From the NCBI RefSeq assembly GCF_040566695.1, contig NZ_JBEXAE010000003.1:372001-436000 (forward strand): a stretch of 64,000 nucleotides of DNA. Reading direction: 5' to 3'. This DNA comes from Sediminicola arcticus (GTDB taxonomy: Bacteria; Bacteroidota; Bacteroidia; Flavobacteriales; Flavobacteriaceae). The notes beneath the pieces are model-generated. The model was not told where the DNA came from. It searched no databases and saw nothing but the letters and a program-made list of their open reading frames with translations. How positions within the stretch are numbered: the stretch's first letter is position 1; the number at the start of each line of letters is the position of its first letter. This document shows, one piece after another, positions 33,207-41,748 of the stretch. Made by a program: the position numbers and the translations under genes.

Positions 33207-36119
33207 TTAGTTTACCAACGCGCCTTTTAATATAGTTATGGGATGTAATGCTGTCCTCTTGGTGCCATCATAAATCTGGTGCCTACAACTGGTACCATTG
33301 GCAGCAATGATCACATCCTCATTAGACTTCCTTACTGCTGGAAAGAGTTTTAATTCCCCGATCTGCATACTAACTGCATAGTGTTCCTTTTCATAACCAA
33401 AGGATCCTGCCATACCACAGCAGCCAGAACTAATGATGGACACCGTATAATTCTCCGGAAGATTTAAGATATCAAAGGTTACCTTTTGGTTAGACAGTGC
33501 CTTTTGATGGCAATGGTTATGGATTTTAACGGTCCTTGACTCCTTGGTAAACTGAGCAGATGTTAGCACCCCTTTCTGAATTTCCATAGCTAGAAATTCC
33601 TCTATAAGAAAGGAATTTGCGCCTATGGCGTCCACGGTTTTTTTATCGCCCCCAAACCTCTTGTATTCATCCCTAAAAGTAAGAATAGCGGAAGGCTCCA
33701 AACCTAAAACTGGAACACCTCTGTCAGCAAAAACCTTCAAATTTTCAATATTGGCCAAAGCTAATTTTTTTGCTTGTTTTAAGAATCCTTTGGAAATATA
33801 TGTACGACCACTTTCCCCAAAAAACAATTCTACGTCATACCCCAATAAAATTAGCACTTCAATAGCATCACTCCCTAATTCCGTATCTAAATAGTTCGTA
33901 AATTCATCGATATACAGAACTACTTTAGATTTTGATGGAGAAATCTCTTTTTTAATATGTTGCAAGTATTTATTAAAATCAAAACTTGAAACTTTTGGTA
34001 AACTTCTTTCTTTGGCTACTCCTGCTGTTTTCTTAATAAATGAACTCAAAATTTTAGATTCATATACAGCGTTGGTCAACCCGGCCATCTTACTCCCCAA
34101 TTTGTTCAACTGGGTATTGTAGGCAAACAATTTGCCCCTTAATGGATATCCGTTTGTTTCTTGATATTGATATAAAAATTCTGTTTTTAAGGTGGCTATA
34201 TCCACGTTACTTGGGCATTCACTAGAGCACGCCTTGCAACTGAGACATAGGTCAAAAACCTCTTTAAGCTCTTCACTATCAAAATGATTAGACGCACCGG
34301 GATTGGTGAGAAACTCTCTTAAAGCATTGGCGCGACCCCTAGTGGTGTCTTTTTCATTTTTAGTGGCATGGTAACTAGGACACATGGCCCCTGCAACATG
34401 GTGGGTCTTCCTGCAATCACCGCTACCGTTACATTTTTCTACTGCCTTTAGTATACCCTCACTATCAGAAAAATCGAGCAAGGTTTTAATCTCAGGTTCT
34501 TTCCTGTCTATTTCATAGCGCAATGACTCGTCCATGGGATAAGCATCTACAATTTTTCCAGGATTAAATATCCCTTTGGGATCGAAGTAGGATTTTATAC
34601 GTTTTAATAATTGATAGTTATTCATACCAATCATTATTGGAATAAATTCTGCCCTCACAATACCATCTCCATGTTCTCCACTAAAGGAACCTTTATATTT
34701 TTTAGTCAGCTTGGCCACATCCGTGGTGATAGCCCTGAACAATGACACGTCTTCAGATTTCTTAAGGTTTAGAATAGGTCTTAAATGTAGTTCTCCGGCT
34801 CCTGCATGTGCATAATAAACAGCATTCTGTTTATACCCCTTCATAATTTGGGAAAATTCTCCTATGAAGTTCTTCAAATCCTCCAAAGCCACAGCCGTAT
34901 CCTCTATACAAGCCACCGCTTTACGGTCGCCGACCATGTTACCCAAAAGCCCTAATCCTGCCTTTCTTAATTCTGCGGCTTTGTTGGTATCCCCTCCTCT
35001 AAGAATTGCATTGGAATAACTCAAACCAGACAGTTCAATTGTGGCCAATAACTTGGAAACTTGTGCGTCCAAATCTTCCTCAGTATCAGATCGAAGTTCT
35101 AGCATCAAAACCCCAGCAGGATCACCTTCAATGAAGAATCTATTAGCCAATTGTGCCCTATTACTTTTGGTGCAGTCCAGAATTACTTTATCCATCATTT
35201 CACAGGAATGAAGATTGTGTCCCATAACCGGAACCACGTCCTTTAAACAATCCTCCAAGGTGCGATAATGTGTTATTACCATAGCAGCTATTTTTGGTGG
35301 CAAAACATCCAATTCCAAAGTTATTTCTGTGGTAAATGCCAAAGTACCTTCACTACCACTTAAAAGTTTACATAGATTGATATCTTCATCTGCATCGGTA
35401 AATACATTACTTTTTAGGATTTCATCAACGGCATATCCAGTATTTCTTCTATGAATTGAAGGTTTTGGGAACTCTTCCAATATTTCTTTTTGTATAGCAC
35501 TATCGCTTAGCTCTCTAAATAGATTACTATAAACGGAACCCTCCAAACTGTCTAATGTCATTTTCTTGGTAAAATTCTCTCTAGAGATAGCACTGAATTC
35601 GGCATTGGAGCCATCTGCCAAAATAGTCTTCATAGAAACCACCTTGTCTCTAGTGACTCCTTGTTGTATGGATGTTGTCCCTGAGGAGTTATTGCCTACC
35701 ATACCTCCTATCATACACCTATTGGAAGTGGAAGTATTGGGACCGAAGAACAAGCCGTAAGGCGCTAGGAAAAGGTTCAATTCGTCTCTAATTACCCCTG
35801 GTTCAACAGTGACTTGTCTTTTCGCTTCGTCTAAATGTAGAATATTTGTGAAATTTTTGGATACGTCTACCACTATTCCATCACCAACACATTGTCCAGC
35901 TAAAGATGTTCCTGCAGTTCTTGGAATAATTCCAATCCTGTGCTGATCGGCAAAATGGATGACCTTTCTAATATCCTCTACAGTCTTTGGAAATATAACG
36001 GCCAGGGGTATTTTCCTGTATACTGAGGCATCCGTAGAATAAAGCGCAGTTGTTAGTGTGTCCCATTGCATTTCCCCCTCTAAAGTGCTTTTTAGTTTTA
36101 AGAGCAAATTATTATCCAC
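33207..36119 (-). CDS. FAD-linked and Fe-S dehydrogenase fusion (YdiJ/GlcD-GlcF type)
   Basis: 970 aa. FAD-binding PCMH domain (about 30-260; RTAGTSLAGQCVGDGIVVD), FAD-linked oxidase C-terminal domain (to about 530; YAHAGAGELHLRP, FSGEHGDG), two [4Fe-4S] Cys clusters (CNGSGDCRK...MCP and CLSCKACSSECP), then CCG domains (HNHCHQKAL, SSGCCGMAGSFG). The layout equals E. coli YdiJ, a D-2-hydroxyglutarate dehydrogenase, and fused D-lactate/glycolate dehydrogenases. It oxidises a 2-hydroxyacid and passes electrons to the respiratory chain. The precise acid is unknown. It ends 8 bp from the convergent LpxH-like gene. Confidence 0.85.
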   Translation of the reverse strand: MDNNLLLKLKSTLEGEMQWDTLTTALYSTDASVYRKIPLAVIFPKTVEDIRKVIHFADQHRIGIIPRTAGTSLAGQCVGDGIVVDVSKNFTNILHLDEAKRQVTVEPGVIRDELNLFLAPYGLFFGPNTSTSNRCMIGGMVGNNSSGTTSIQQGVTRDKVVSMKTILADGSNAEFSAISRENFTKKMTLDSLEGSVYSNLFRELSDSAIQKEILEEFPKPSIHRRNTGYAVDEILKSNVFTDADEDINLCKLLSGSEGTLAFTTEITLELDVLPPKIAAMVITHYRTLEDCLKDVVPVMGHNLHSCEMMDKVILDCTKSNRAQLANRFFIEGDPAGVLMLELRSDTEEDLDAQVSKLLATIELSGLSYSNAILRGGDTNKAAELRKAGLGLLGNMVGDRKAVACIEDTAVALEDLKNFIGEFSQIMKGYKQNAVYYAHAGAGELHLRPILNLKKSEDVSLFRAITTDVAKLTKKYKGSFSGEHGDGIVRAEFIPIMIGMNNYQLLKRIKSYFDPKGIFNPGKIVDAYPMDESLRYEIDRKEPEIKTLLDFSDSEGILKAVEKCNGSGDCRKTHHVAGAMCPSYHATKNEKDTTRGRANALREFLTNPGASNHFDSEELKEVFDLCLSCKACSSECPSNVDIATLKTEFLYQYQETNGYPLRGKLFAYNTQLNKLGSKMAGLTNAVYESKILSSFIKKTAGVAKERSLPKVSSFDFNKYLQHIKKEISPSKSKVVLYIDEFTNYLDTELGSDAIEVLILLGYDVELFFGESGRTYISKGFLKQAKKLALANIENLKVFADRGVPVLGLEPSAILTFRDEYKRFGGDKKTVDAIGANSFLIEEFLAMEIQKGVLTSAQFTKESRTVKIHNHCHQKALSNQKVTFDILNLPENYTVSIISSGCCGMAGSFGYEKEHYAVSMQIGELKLFPAVRKSNEDVIIAANGTSCRHQIYDGTKRTALHPITILKGALVN

Positions 36120-36215
36120 TTCGGTAAAATTTTAGCGCTAAATTAAGTTTTTATTAACTTAGCCATGTTAATATTGCTCTAATTTTGAACTCTAAATAAT
36201 CTTAAATCAAATCTT

Positions 36216-36710
36216 ATGAAAATTATTAAAGTACTAACACTTCTACTTTGCTTTGCCACCTTTTCGTTAAGTGCACAGCAAATATCAGACAATGCACTTG
36301 GACTACGTTTAGGCGATAGTGATGGTTTTGGGGCGGAAATATCCTACCAAACCGCTTTAACCTCAAGTACAAGATTGGAATTTGATCTTGGATGGAGAGA
36401 CAGTAGGAACTATGACGCTTTTAAATTGGCTGTTGTTCACCAATGGGTTAGGCCTATTGAGGGAGATTTTAACTGGTACTACGGTGTAGGTGGTGGATTG
36501 GGAAGTGTAGATTTTGTTAGAAATGAGGACAGGGATTACAATGATGGTCTCTTCATTTTTGCAGCTGGTAATATTGGTATCGAGTACGATTTTAATATAC
36601 CATTATTGCTCTCTTTAGATTTTAGACCAGAAATTGGCGTTGCAGGATATGATGAGTTTTCTGATAATTTCGATTTTGATATTGCCCTTGGTATTCGGTA
36701 CCAATTTTAA
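36216..36710 (+). CDS. Small outer-membrane beta-barrel protein
   Basis: 164 aa. Signal peptide 1-20 (FSLSAQQ). Mature strands alternate (LRLGDSDGFGAEISYQ, RLEFDLGWRD, WYYGVGGGLGS) and the chain ends IRYQF with the BAM-type terminal Phe. Probably an eight-strand barrel, as in many flavobacterial porin-like proteins; function unknown. A -7-like TAATTTTG (36180-36187) precedes it and a strong terminator follows, so it is monocistronic. Confidence 0.7.
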   Translation: MKIIKVLTLLLCFATFSLSAQQISDNALGLRLGDSDGFGAEISYQTALTSSTRLEFDLGWRDSRNYDAFKLAVVHQWVRPIEGDFNWYYGVGGGLGSVDFVRNEDRDYNDGLFIFAAGNIGIEYDFNIPLLLSLDFRPEIGVAGYDEFSDNFDFDIALGIRYQF

Positions 36711-36732
36711 GGATATGCATATATCAATCAAA

Positions 36733-36770
36733 AAGTCCTTAACGCTTACGTAATGTTAAGGGCTTTTTTT
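36733..36770 (+). terminator. Rho-independent terminator
   Basis: AAGTCCTTAAC pairs with GTTAAGGGCTT (one G-T pair) across an 11-nt loop, then a run of T to 36770. Confidence 0.85.
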
Positions 36771-36814
36771 ATACTCAAGAATATAATTACCTTTGACCGT
36801 CTAAATAAAAAATA

Positions 36815-37921
36815 ATGAAGAAAATATTAGTATCCGTTTGCGCTTTAACAGCTGTAATTGCTTGTAATAATAAGCCAGACGGTTTTAGTCTTGATGGTAC
36901 CGTAAATGGGAAATTAGAAAACGGTACCAAGGTTTATCTTAAAGTGGCAAATGCCGAAAATCAGCTGGTGGATGTGGATACTACCATCATTGAAAACGGA
37001 AAATTTAACTTCTCTGGACCCGCTGGCTTACCCGAAATACATTATATCTATGTAGATCAGCTAAGAGGGAACATCCCTTTCATCGTTGAAAAAGGTGAGA
37101 TAGAACTTACATTTCAAAAAGATAGTTTAACTAATGCACAAATTACAGGAACCCCACAAAACGAGTTTTTCAGTGACTTTATAAAAGGATCAAAAGCTTT
37201 GTCTAGCAGAGAAATGTCCATTAATGAGGATATGCGAAAAGCGAGTGCCAATAATGATGAGCCTACCATGGTTTCCCTTAGGGACGAATACTTTGAACTT
37301 CAGGAAGAGGCAAAAAACTTTGAATTGGATTATGTGAAGAAAAACCCAAGCTCTTTGATTTCAGTATTAATCATCGATAAGGTATTGAACACAAAATCCA
37401 TGACGGAAGAGGAAGTTAAAACGTTGTACGATAGCCTGTCTCCAGAAATGAAAAAGACCAAGCCAGGGAAAAACATCGAAGAAAAACTGAACAAGAGTAA
37501 GAGCACATCTATTGGCAGCAAAGCGCCCAATTTCTCAGCACCTACACCAAGTGGGGAGCTATTGGCATTAAACGATGCCATGGGAAAAGTTACTATTGTA
37601 GACTTTTGGGCTGCATGGTGCAAGCCTTGTAGAGCAGAAAACCCTAATGTGGTTAAGGTGTACAACCAATATCACGAAAAGGGCTTGAACATTATAGGGG
37701 TTTCCTTGGACAGAAAAGCAGAGGATTGGAAAAAGGCCATTGCAGACGATGGACTTGCCTGGAACCACGTTTCTAACGTTCAATACTTTGATGAAATTGC
37801 TAAATTATACAATGTTGATGCTATTCCTGCTACCTTCATATTAGATGAGAATGGAGTTATCATTGCAAAAAATCTACGAGGACCTGCGTTGGAGCAGAGA
37901 ATTGCTGAATTGTTGCAGTAA
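36815..37921 (+). CDS. TlpA-like thiol-disulfide oxidoreductase lipoprotein (DUF4369 + AhpC/TSA)
   Basis: 368 aa. SPII signal, lipid Cys C17 (VIACNN). N-terminal DUF4369 beta domain (about 24-125), helical linker, then a thioredoxin-fold domain from about 233 with C269-K-P-C272 in FWAAWCKPCRAENP and the cis-Pro loop VDAIPATFILD. It is probably a periplasmic, membrane-anchored disulfide reductase, common in many copies in Bacteroidota. A -7-like TACCTTTG (36788-36795) lies 20 nt before the start. Followed by a strong bidirectional terminator. Confidence 0.88.
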   Translation: MKKILVSVCALTAVIACNNKPDGFSLDGTVNGKLENGTKVYLKVANAENQLVDVDTTIIENGKFNFSGPAGLPEIHYIYVDQLRGNIPFIVEKGEIELTFQKDSLTNAQITGTPQNEFFSDFIKGSKALSSREMSINEDMRKASANNDEPTMVSLRDEYFELQEEAKNFELDYVKKNPSSLISVLIIDKVLNTKSMTEEEVKTLYDSLSPEMKKTKPGKNIEEKLNKSKSTSIGSKAPNFSAPTPSGELLALNDAMGKVTIVDFWAAWCKPCRAENPNVVKVYNQYHEKGLNIIGVSLDRKAEDWKKAIADDGLAWNHVSNVQYFDEIAKLYNVDAIPATFILDENGVIIAKNLRGPALEQRIAELLQ

Positions 37922-37940
37922 TCTTGAATAGACTTATATT

Positions 37941-37976
37941 AAAAAAGCCCAAAACGTATATGTTTCGGGCTTTTTT
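37941..37976. terminator. Bidirectional terminator between convergent genes
   Basis: AAAAAAGCCC pairs with GGGCTTTTTT, with an inner AAAC/GTTT helix. Poly-A before and poly-T after let it serve the thioredoxin lipoprotein gene (plus) and the rhomboid gene (minus). Confidence 0.85.
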
Positions 37977-38009
37977 ATTTTAGCAAAAGTCACTTTTAAT
38001 TGAAATATT

Positions 38010-38657
38010 TTAAATTTTACCCATCTTTGCTAGGGCAAAAAGAATAACAATAGGCAGCGCCAAAAGCAGTACCATTAGGGTTTCTGAAACCAAAAGGCTT
38101 GGCATAAATACTAAGGTCATTGCGTAACCACCAATAGCACCACCAAAATGAGCAGTATGCCCTATATTACCCAATCTATTTTTCATACCATAAATAGAAT
38201 ACAATAAATAAGCTATTCCTATTACATAGGCGGGCAATGGGATGGGAATAAACATGATCCCCAATTGCATTTCCGGTTGCAATAATATGGCTGCATATAA
38301 TATTCCTGTAACCGCTCCACTGGCTCCTACAGCACTGTACATAGGTTCGTTTTTATGAAAAAATTGCGCCAAAAGACTCCCTGCGCCCAAACTTACCGCA
38401 TAAATGAGAAGAAATATAGGTGCTCCCAACCAGGAAATAACCACATTAGCGAAAAAATAAAGGGTAAACATATTAAAGAATAAATGAGAGAAATCTACAT
38501 GTAGAAAACCTGAAGTTAACATTCGGTCTTTTTGTCCAGCTTTTATGCCAGAAATATTGAACTTGTAACGTTCAAAAAAGTTAATATCATTAAAACCTTT
38601 TAGGGAGACTAGTACATTGATGGCAATAATAACAATGGTGGCAATATGCATATTCAT
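38010..38657 (-). CDS. Rhomboid-family intramembrane serine protease
   Basis: 215 aa, six transmembrane helices. Family motifs: SHLFFNMFTL (H..N oxyanion part), nucleophile S113 in GASGAVTG, and catalytic H170 in HTAHFGGAIGG, all intact. It cleaves single-pass membrane proteins within the bilayer; the substrate is unknown. Its -7 box (minus TATATTTG, 38685-38678) is the mirror image of the neighbour's, together forming a perfect palindrome. The second Met, two codons on, is an alternative start. Confidence 0.92.
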   Translation of the reverse strand: MNMHIATIVIIAINVLVSLKGFNDINFFERYKFNISGIKAGQKDRMLTSGFLHVDFSHLFFNMFTLYFFANVVISWLGAPIFLLIYAVSLGAGSLLAQFFHKNEPMYSAVGASGAVTGILYAAILLQPEMQLGIMFIPIPLPAYVIGIAYLLYSIYGMKNRLGNIGHTAHFGGAIGGYAMTLVFMPSLLVSETLMVLLLALPIVILFALAKMGKI

Positions 38658-38665
38658 AGGATACC

Positions 38666-38695
38666 TTGATTTGGATTCAAATATAGCTATATTTG
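38666..38695. promoter_or_regulatory. Divergent promoter region with an 18-bp perfect palindrome
   Basis: Plus: TTG 38666-38668, N19, TATATTTG 38688-38695 for the acyltransferase. Minus: TATATTTG at 38685-38678 for the rhomboid gene, without a matching TTG. The two -7 boxes form CAAATATAGCTATATTTG, a perfect 18-bp palindrome. Confidence 0.6.
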
Positions 38696-38711
38696 TGCAT
38701 ACTTTTTTTGC

Positions 38712-39599
38712 ATGCAGCTACTAGTTTTTATCTTGGCCTATCCCTTTTTATGGCTTATCTCCATACTACCTTTCAGGTTGTTTTACTTTATTTCAGACCT
38801 AATTTTCTTTTTGGTTTATCATGTAGTAGGATATCGTAAAGAAGTGGTCTACGCAAACTTAAAATTAGTCTTTCCAGAAAAGTCGAAGACTGAATTGGTC
38901 ACCATCAGAAAAGATTTTTATCACCATATGTGTGATATGTTTTTAGAAATGGTGAAAACCATGGGGCTCTCTAAGGACGAGGTCAAAAAAAGATACAACG
39001 TTCTCAATATTGAAGTGCTTCAAGAATTGGAAAAGAAAAAAAGTATTCTTGTGTTATGTTCCCATTACGCTAACTGGGAATGGAACGTAAGTATGAATAA
39101 CTACGTAGAATCTAAAGGGTATGCCGTATACCAAAAAATAGGTAATAAATATTTTGACCAACTGATCAAAAATATACGGTCTAGATGGAACACCACACCC
39201 ATCACCCAAAATGAGACTGTAAAAACGGTGGTTAGAAATGAACAGCTTGGGATAACAGGTATCTTTGGTATGGTCAGCGATCAATCACCTATGGTTGCCA
39301 AGGCACAGTACTGGAGTGAATTTATGGGGGTAAAAGTCCCAATTTTCAACGGGGCAGAGGTAATGGCTAGGAAATTGGATTTGGCCGTAGTCTTTCTTAA
39401 AGTGTCTAAAGTAAAGAGAGGGTACTATCAAGCAGAGTTTATTCCAATTACAAATGCAGGTAAACAAACAGAAAAAAACGAAATAACAGAGACCTTTTTA
39501 AGGGAAACCGAAAAACAAATAAGAGAAAGGCCAGAACACTACTTGTGGACCCACAGAAGGTGGAAACACCATAATAAGGCCCCAAATGAGATTCAATAA
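38712..39599 (+). CDS. Lysophospholipid/lipid A acyltransferase (LpxL/HtrB-like)
   Basis: 295 aa. N-terminal membrane anchor (1-40), then the HX4E catalytic motif in CSHYANWEWN and the substrate-binding GMVSDQSPM region, ending PEHYLWTHRRWKH, typical of LpxL/HtrB. It adds a secondary acyl chain to lipid A precursors at the inner membrane, or a related lipid such as ornithine lipids in some Bacteroidota. Start chosen at the ATG 17 nt after the promoter's -7 box. An LpxH-like gene lies nearby. Confidence 0.85.
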   Translation: MQLLVFILAYPFLWLISILPFRLFYFISDLIFFLVYHVVGYRKEVVYANLKLVFPEKSKTELVTIRKDFYHHMCDMFLEMVKTMGLSKDEVKKRYNVLNIEVLQELEKKKSILVLCSHYANWEWNVSMNNYVESKGYAVYQKIGNKYFDQLIKNIRSRWNTTPITQNETVKTVVRNEQLGITGIFGMVSDQSPMVAKAQYWSEFMGVKVPIFNGAEVMARKLDLAVVFLKVSKVKRGYYQAEFIPITNAGKQTEKNEITETFLRETEKQIRERPEHYLWTHRRWKHHNKAPNEIQ

Positions 39600-39609
39600 A
39601 AAATAGCTA

Positions 39610-39639
39610 GGAAATAATGAATTGCTTCAATTCATTTCC
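39610..39639. terminator. Hairpin between convergent genes
   Basis: TGAATTG/CAATTCA with a CTT loop, extended by GGAAA/TTTCC after a 3-nt bulge. Lies between the acyltransferase and glmM stops. Likely a terminator though it lacks a T tract. Confidence 0.45.
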
Positions 39640-39670
39640 AAGCCATAGTACGCTATTTTCAAGAACTACT

Positions 39671-41059
39671 TTAAATTCCTGCGATCTCTTTTATCTCGGA
39701 GATGATGCGATCTGCCAATCCATCTGCTTCAGCCTGACTTTTTGCTTCGGTATAAATCCTAATGATCGGCTCCGTATTTGATTTTCTCAAATGTACCCAG
39801 TTTTCAGGAAAATCGATCTTCACCCCATCAATATTGGTTACTTGTTCGTCCTTGTATTTATTCTCCATGCCCACCAAAAGCGCATCAACATCTAGTTCTG
39901 GGGTCAGCTCTATTTTCTTCTTACTCATAAAATAGCTCGGATAGCTATCCCTTAATTCCTTAACAGTACCACCTCGTTCAGCCATTAGCATTAAAAACAA
40001 GGCCGTACCTACCAAAGAATCTCGACCGTAATGACTTTCAGGATAAATAATACCACCATTACCTTCACCACCAATGATGGCGTTATTTGCTTTCATTTTT
40101 GTGACAACGTTTACTTCACCAACAGCCGCAGCTTCATAAGTACCTCCGTGCTTTTCGGTAATATCCCTTAATGCTCTTGATGAGGAAAGATTGGAAACCG
40201 TATTCCCTTTAGTTTTACCCAAAACGTAGTCCGCACAGGCTACCAAGGTATACTCTTCCCCGAACATTTCACCGTCATTACTTATAAAGGCCAGTCTGTC
40301 CACGTCAGGATCTACCACAATTCCAAAATCAGCCTTTTCTTTAACTACCAAAGCGCAAATGTCGCCCAAATGCTCCTTTAACGGCTCTGGATTATGAGGG
40401 AAATGACCTGTAGGTTCGCAGTATAACTTCACAACTTCAACTCCTAATTCTTTCAATAATTGAGGAATGGCAATGCCCCCTGTTGAGTTTACCCCATCCA
40501 CCACAACTTTGAACTTGGCAGCTTTTATGACTTCCTTATCTACTAATGGCAAGTCCAGCACTTCATCTATATGAATATCTATATAAGCATCATTTCTTGT
40601 AATGATACCCAAATCGTCTACCTCGGCAAAATCAAAATTCTCCTGTTCCGCAATCTCCAAAATCTTTGCTCCTTGGGCGGCATCCAAAAATTCTCCTTTT
40701 TCATTCAATAATTTAAGGGCGTTCCATTCTTTAGGATTATGGCTGGCCGTTAGGATAATTCCACCATCGGCCTTTTCCATAGGAACAGCAATCTCAACCG
40801 TTGGGGTAGTTGATAAATTTAGATCGATAATATCAATGCCTAATCCAATCAAAGTAGATACTACTATATTTTGTATCATTTCGCCTGAAATTCGGGCATC
40901 CCGTCCAATAACAACCGTAAGCTTTTCTTTTTTGGAGTATTGTTTTAGCCATATTCCATAGGCTGCCGCAAATTTTACTGCATCTATTGGGGTTAAATTT
41001 GTACCTGGTTTTCCGCCAATGGTACCTCGTATTCCTGATATTGATTTGATTAGTGTCAT
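39671..41059 (-). CDS. glmM: Phosphoglucosamine mutase
   Basis: 462 aa, alpha-D-phosphohexomutase fold. Phosphoserine loop TASHNPKEWN with S106, Mg loop DPDVDRLAF, sugar loop GEGNGGII and C-terminal phosphate loop RKSNTEPIIRIY. It interconverts glucosamine-6- and -1-phosphate for peptidoglycan and LPS. The Bacteroidota enzyme is usually annotated this way; phosphomannomutase activity is possible. A minus-strand -7 box TATATTTG (41087-41080) precedes it. Confidence 0.9.
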   Translation of the reverse strand: MTLIKSISGIRGTIGGKPGTNLTPIDAVKFAAAYGIWLKQYSKKEKLTVVIGRDARISGEMIQNIVVSTLIGLGIDIIDLNLSTTPTVEIAVPMEKADGGIILTASHNPKEWNALKLLNEKGEFLDAAQGAKILEIAEQENFDFAEVDDLGIITRNDAYIDIHIDEVLDLPLVDKEVIKAAKFKVVVDGVNSTGGIAIPQLLKELGVEVVKLYCEPTGHFPHNPEPLKEHLGDICALVVKEKADFGIVVDPDVDRLAFISNDGEMFGEEYTLVACADYVLGKTKGNTVSNLSSSRALRDITEKHGGTYEAAAVGEVNVVTKMKANNAIIGGEGNGGIIYPESHYGRDSLVGTALFLMLMAERGGTVKELRDSYPSYFMSKKKIELTPELDVDALLVGMENKYKDEQVTNIDGVKIDFPENWVHLRKSNTEPIIRIYTEAKSQAEADGLADRIISEIKEIAGI

Positions 41060-41154
41060 GTATGCTAAAAAAGTTTTGACAAATATACACCTCTACAGTT
41101 TATTCCTATAATGGTTATTTGTAAATTCGACCTTATGACATCAGAATTCGTTTC

Positions 41155-41748
41155 ATGAATTTTTTAGCACATATTTATCTCTCCTTTGGAAATGATGAAA
41201 TCACCTTAGGAAATTTTATAGCCGACAGTATTCGGGGAAATAAACACAAGCACTTGCCTATAAATGTCCAAAAAGGCATTATGCTCCACCGAGCCATAGA
41301 CACGTTTACGGACGCACATCCTACCGTTAGAAAGAGCACCAAACGATTACATAAAAACTACAGTCATTACAGCGGTGTTATCGTGGATATTTTTTATGAT
41401 CATTTTTTGGCTAAAAATTGGGAACAGTATTCCGATACCCCTTTGGATGTTTTTGTAGAACAATTTTATGATCTGTTGGAAGAAAATTACACCATTTTAC
41501 CGGATGGGATTAAACATATGATGCCTTACATGATCTCTGATAATTGGATCTATAACTACTCCAATTTGGACGGAATCTCTAGGGTATTGAGTGGAATGAA
41601 CCGCAGAACAAAAAACAAGAGCAAGATGAATTTTGCTATCTTGGATCTCGAAACTCATTACGTTGACTTTGAAAAGGAATTTTCCATTTTTTTTGATGAA
41701 CTAATTACCTATTCCAAACAAAAATACATCTCCATATGCGAAAAATAA
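41155..41748 (+). CDS. acpH: ACP phosphodiesterase (AcpH, DUF479)
   Basis: 197 aa with the family's start MNFLAHIYLSFGN and GNFIADSIRG, the HD-like metal residues in MLHRAIDTFTDAHP and the DIFYDHFLAKNW motif. It hydrolyses 4'-phosphopantetheine from holo-ACP, recycling apo-ACP. Overlaps the ggt start by 13 bp, so the genes are co-transcribed, an unusual pairing. The window also encodes a dedicated ACP (9812-10060), but at a distance. Confidence 0.85.
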   Translation: MNFLAHIYLSFGNDEITLGNFIADSIRGNKHKHLPINVQKGIMLHRAIDTFTDAHPTVRKSTKRLHKNYSHYSGVIVDIFYDHFLAKNWEQYSDTPLDVFVEQFYDLLEENYTILPDGIKHMMPYMISDNWIYNYSNLDGISRVLSGMNRRTKNKSKMNFAILDLETHYVDFEKEFSIFFDELITYSKQKYISICEK

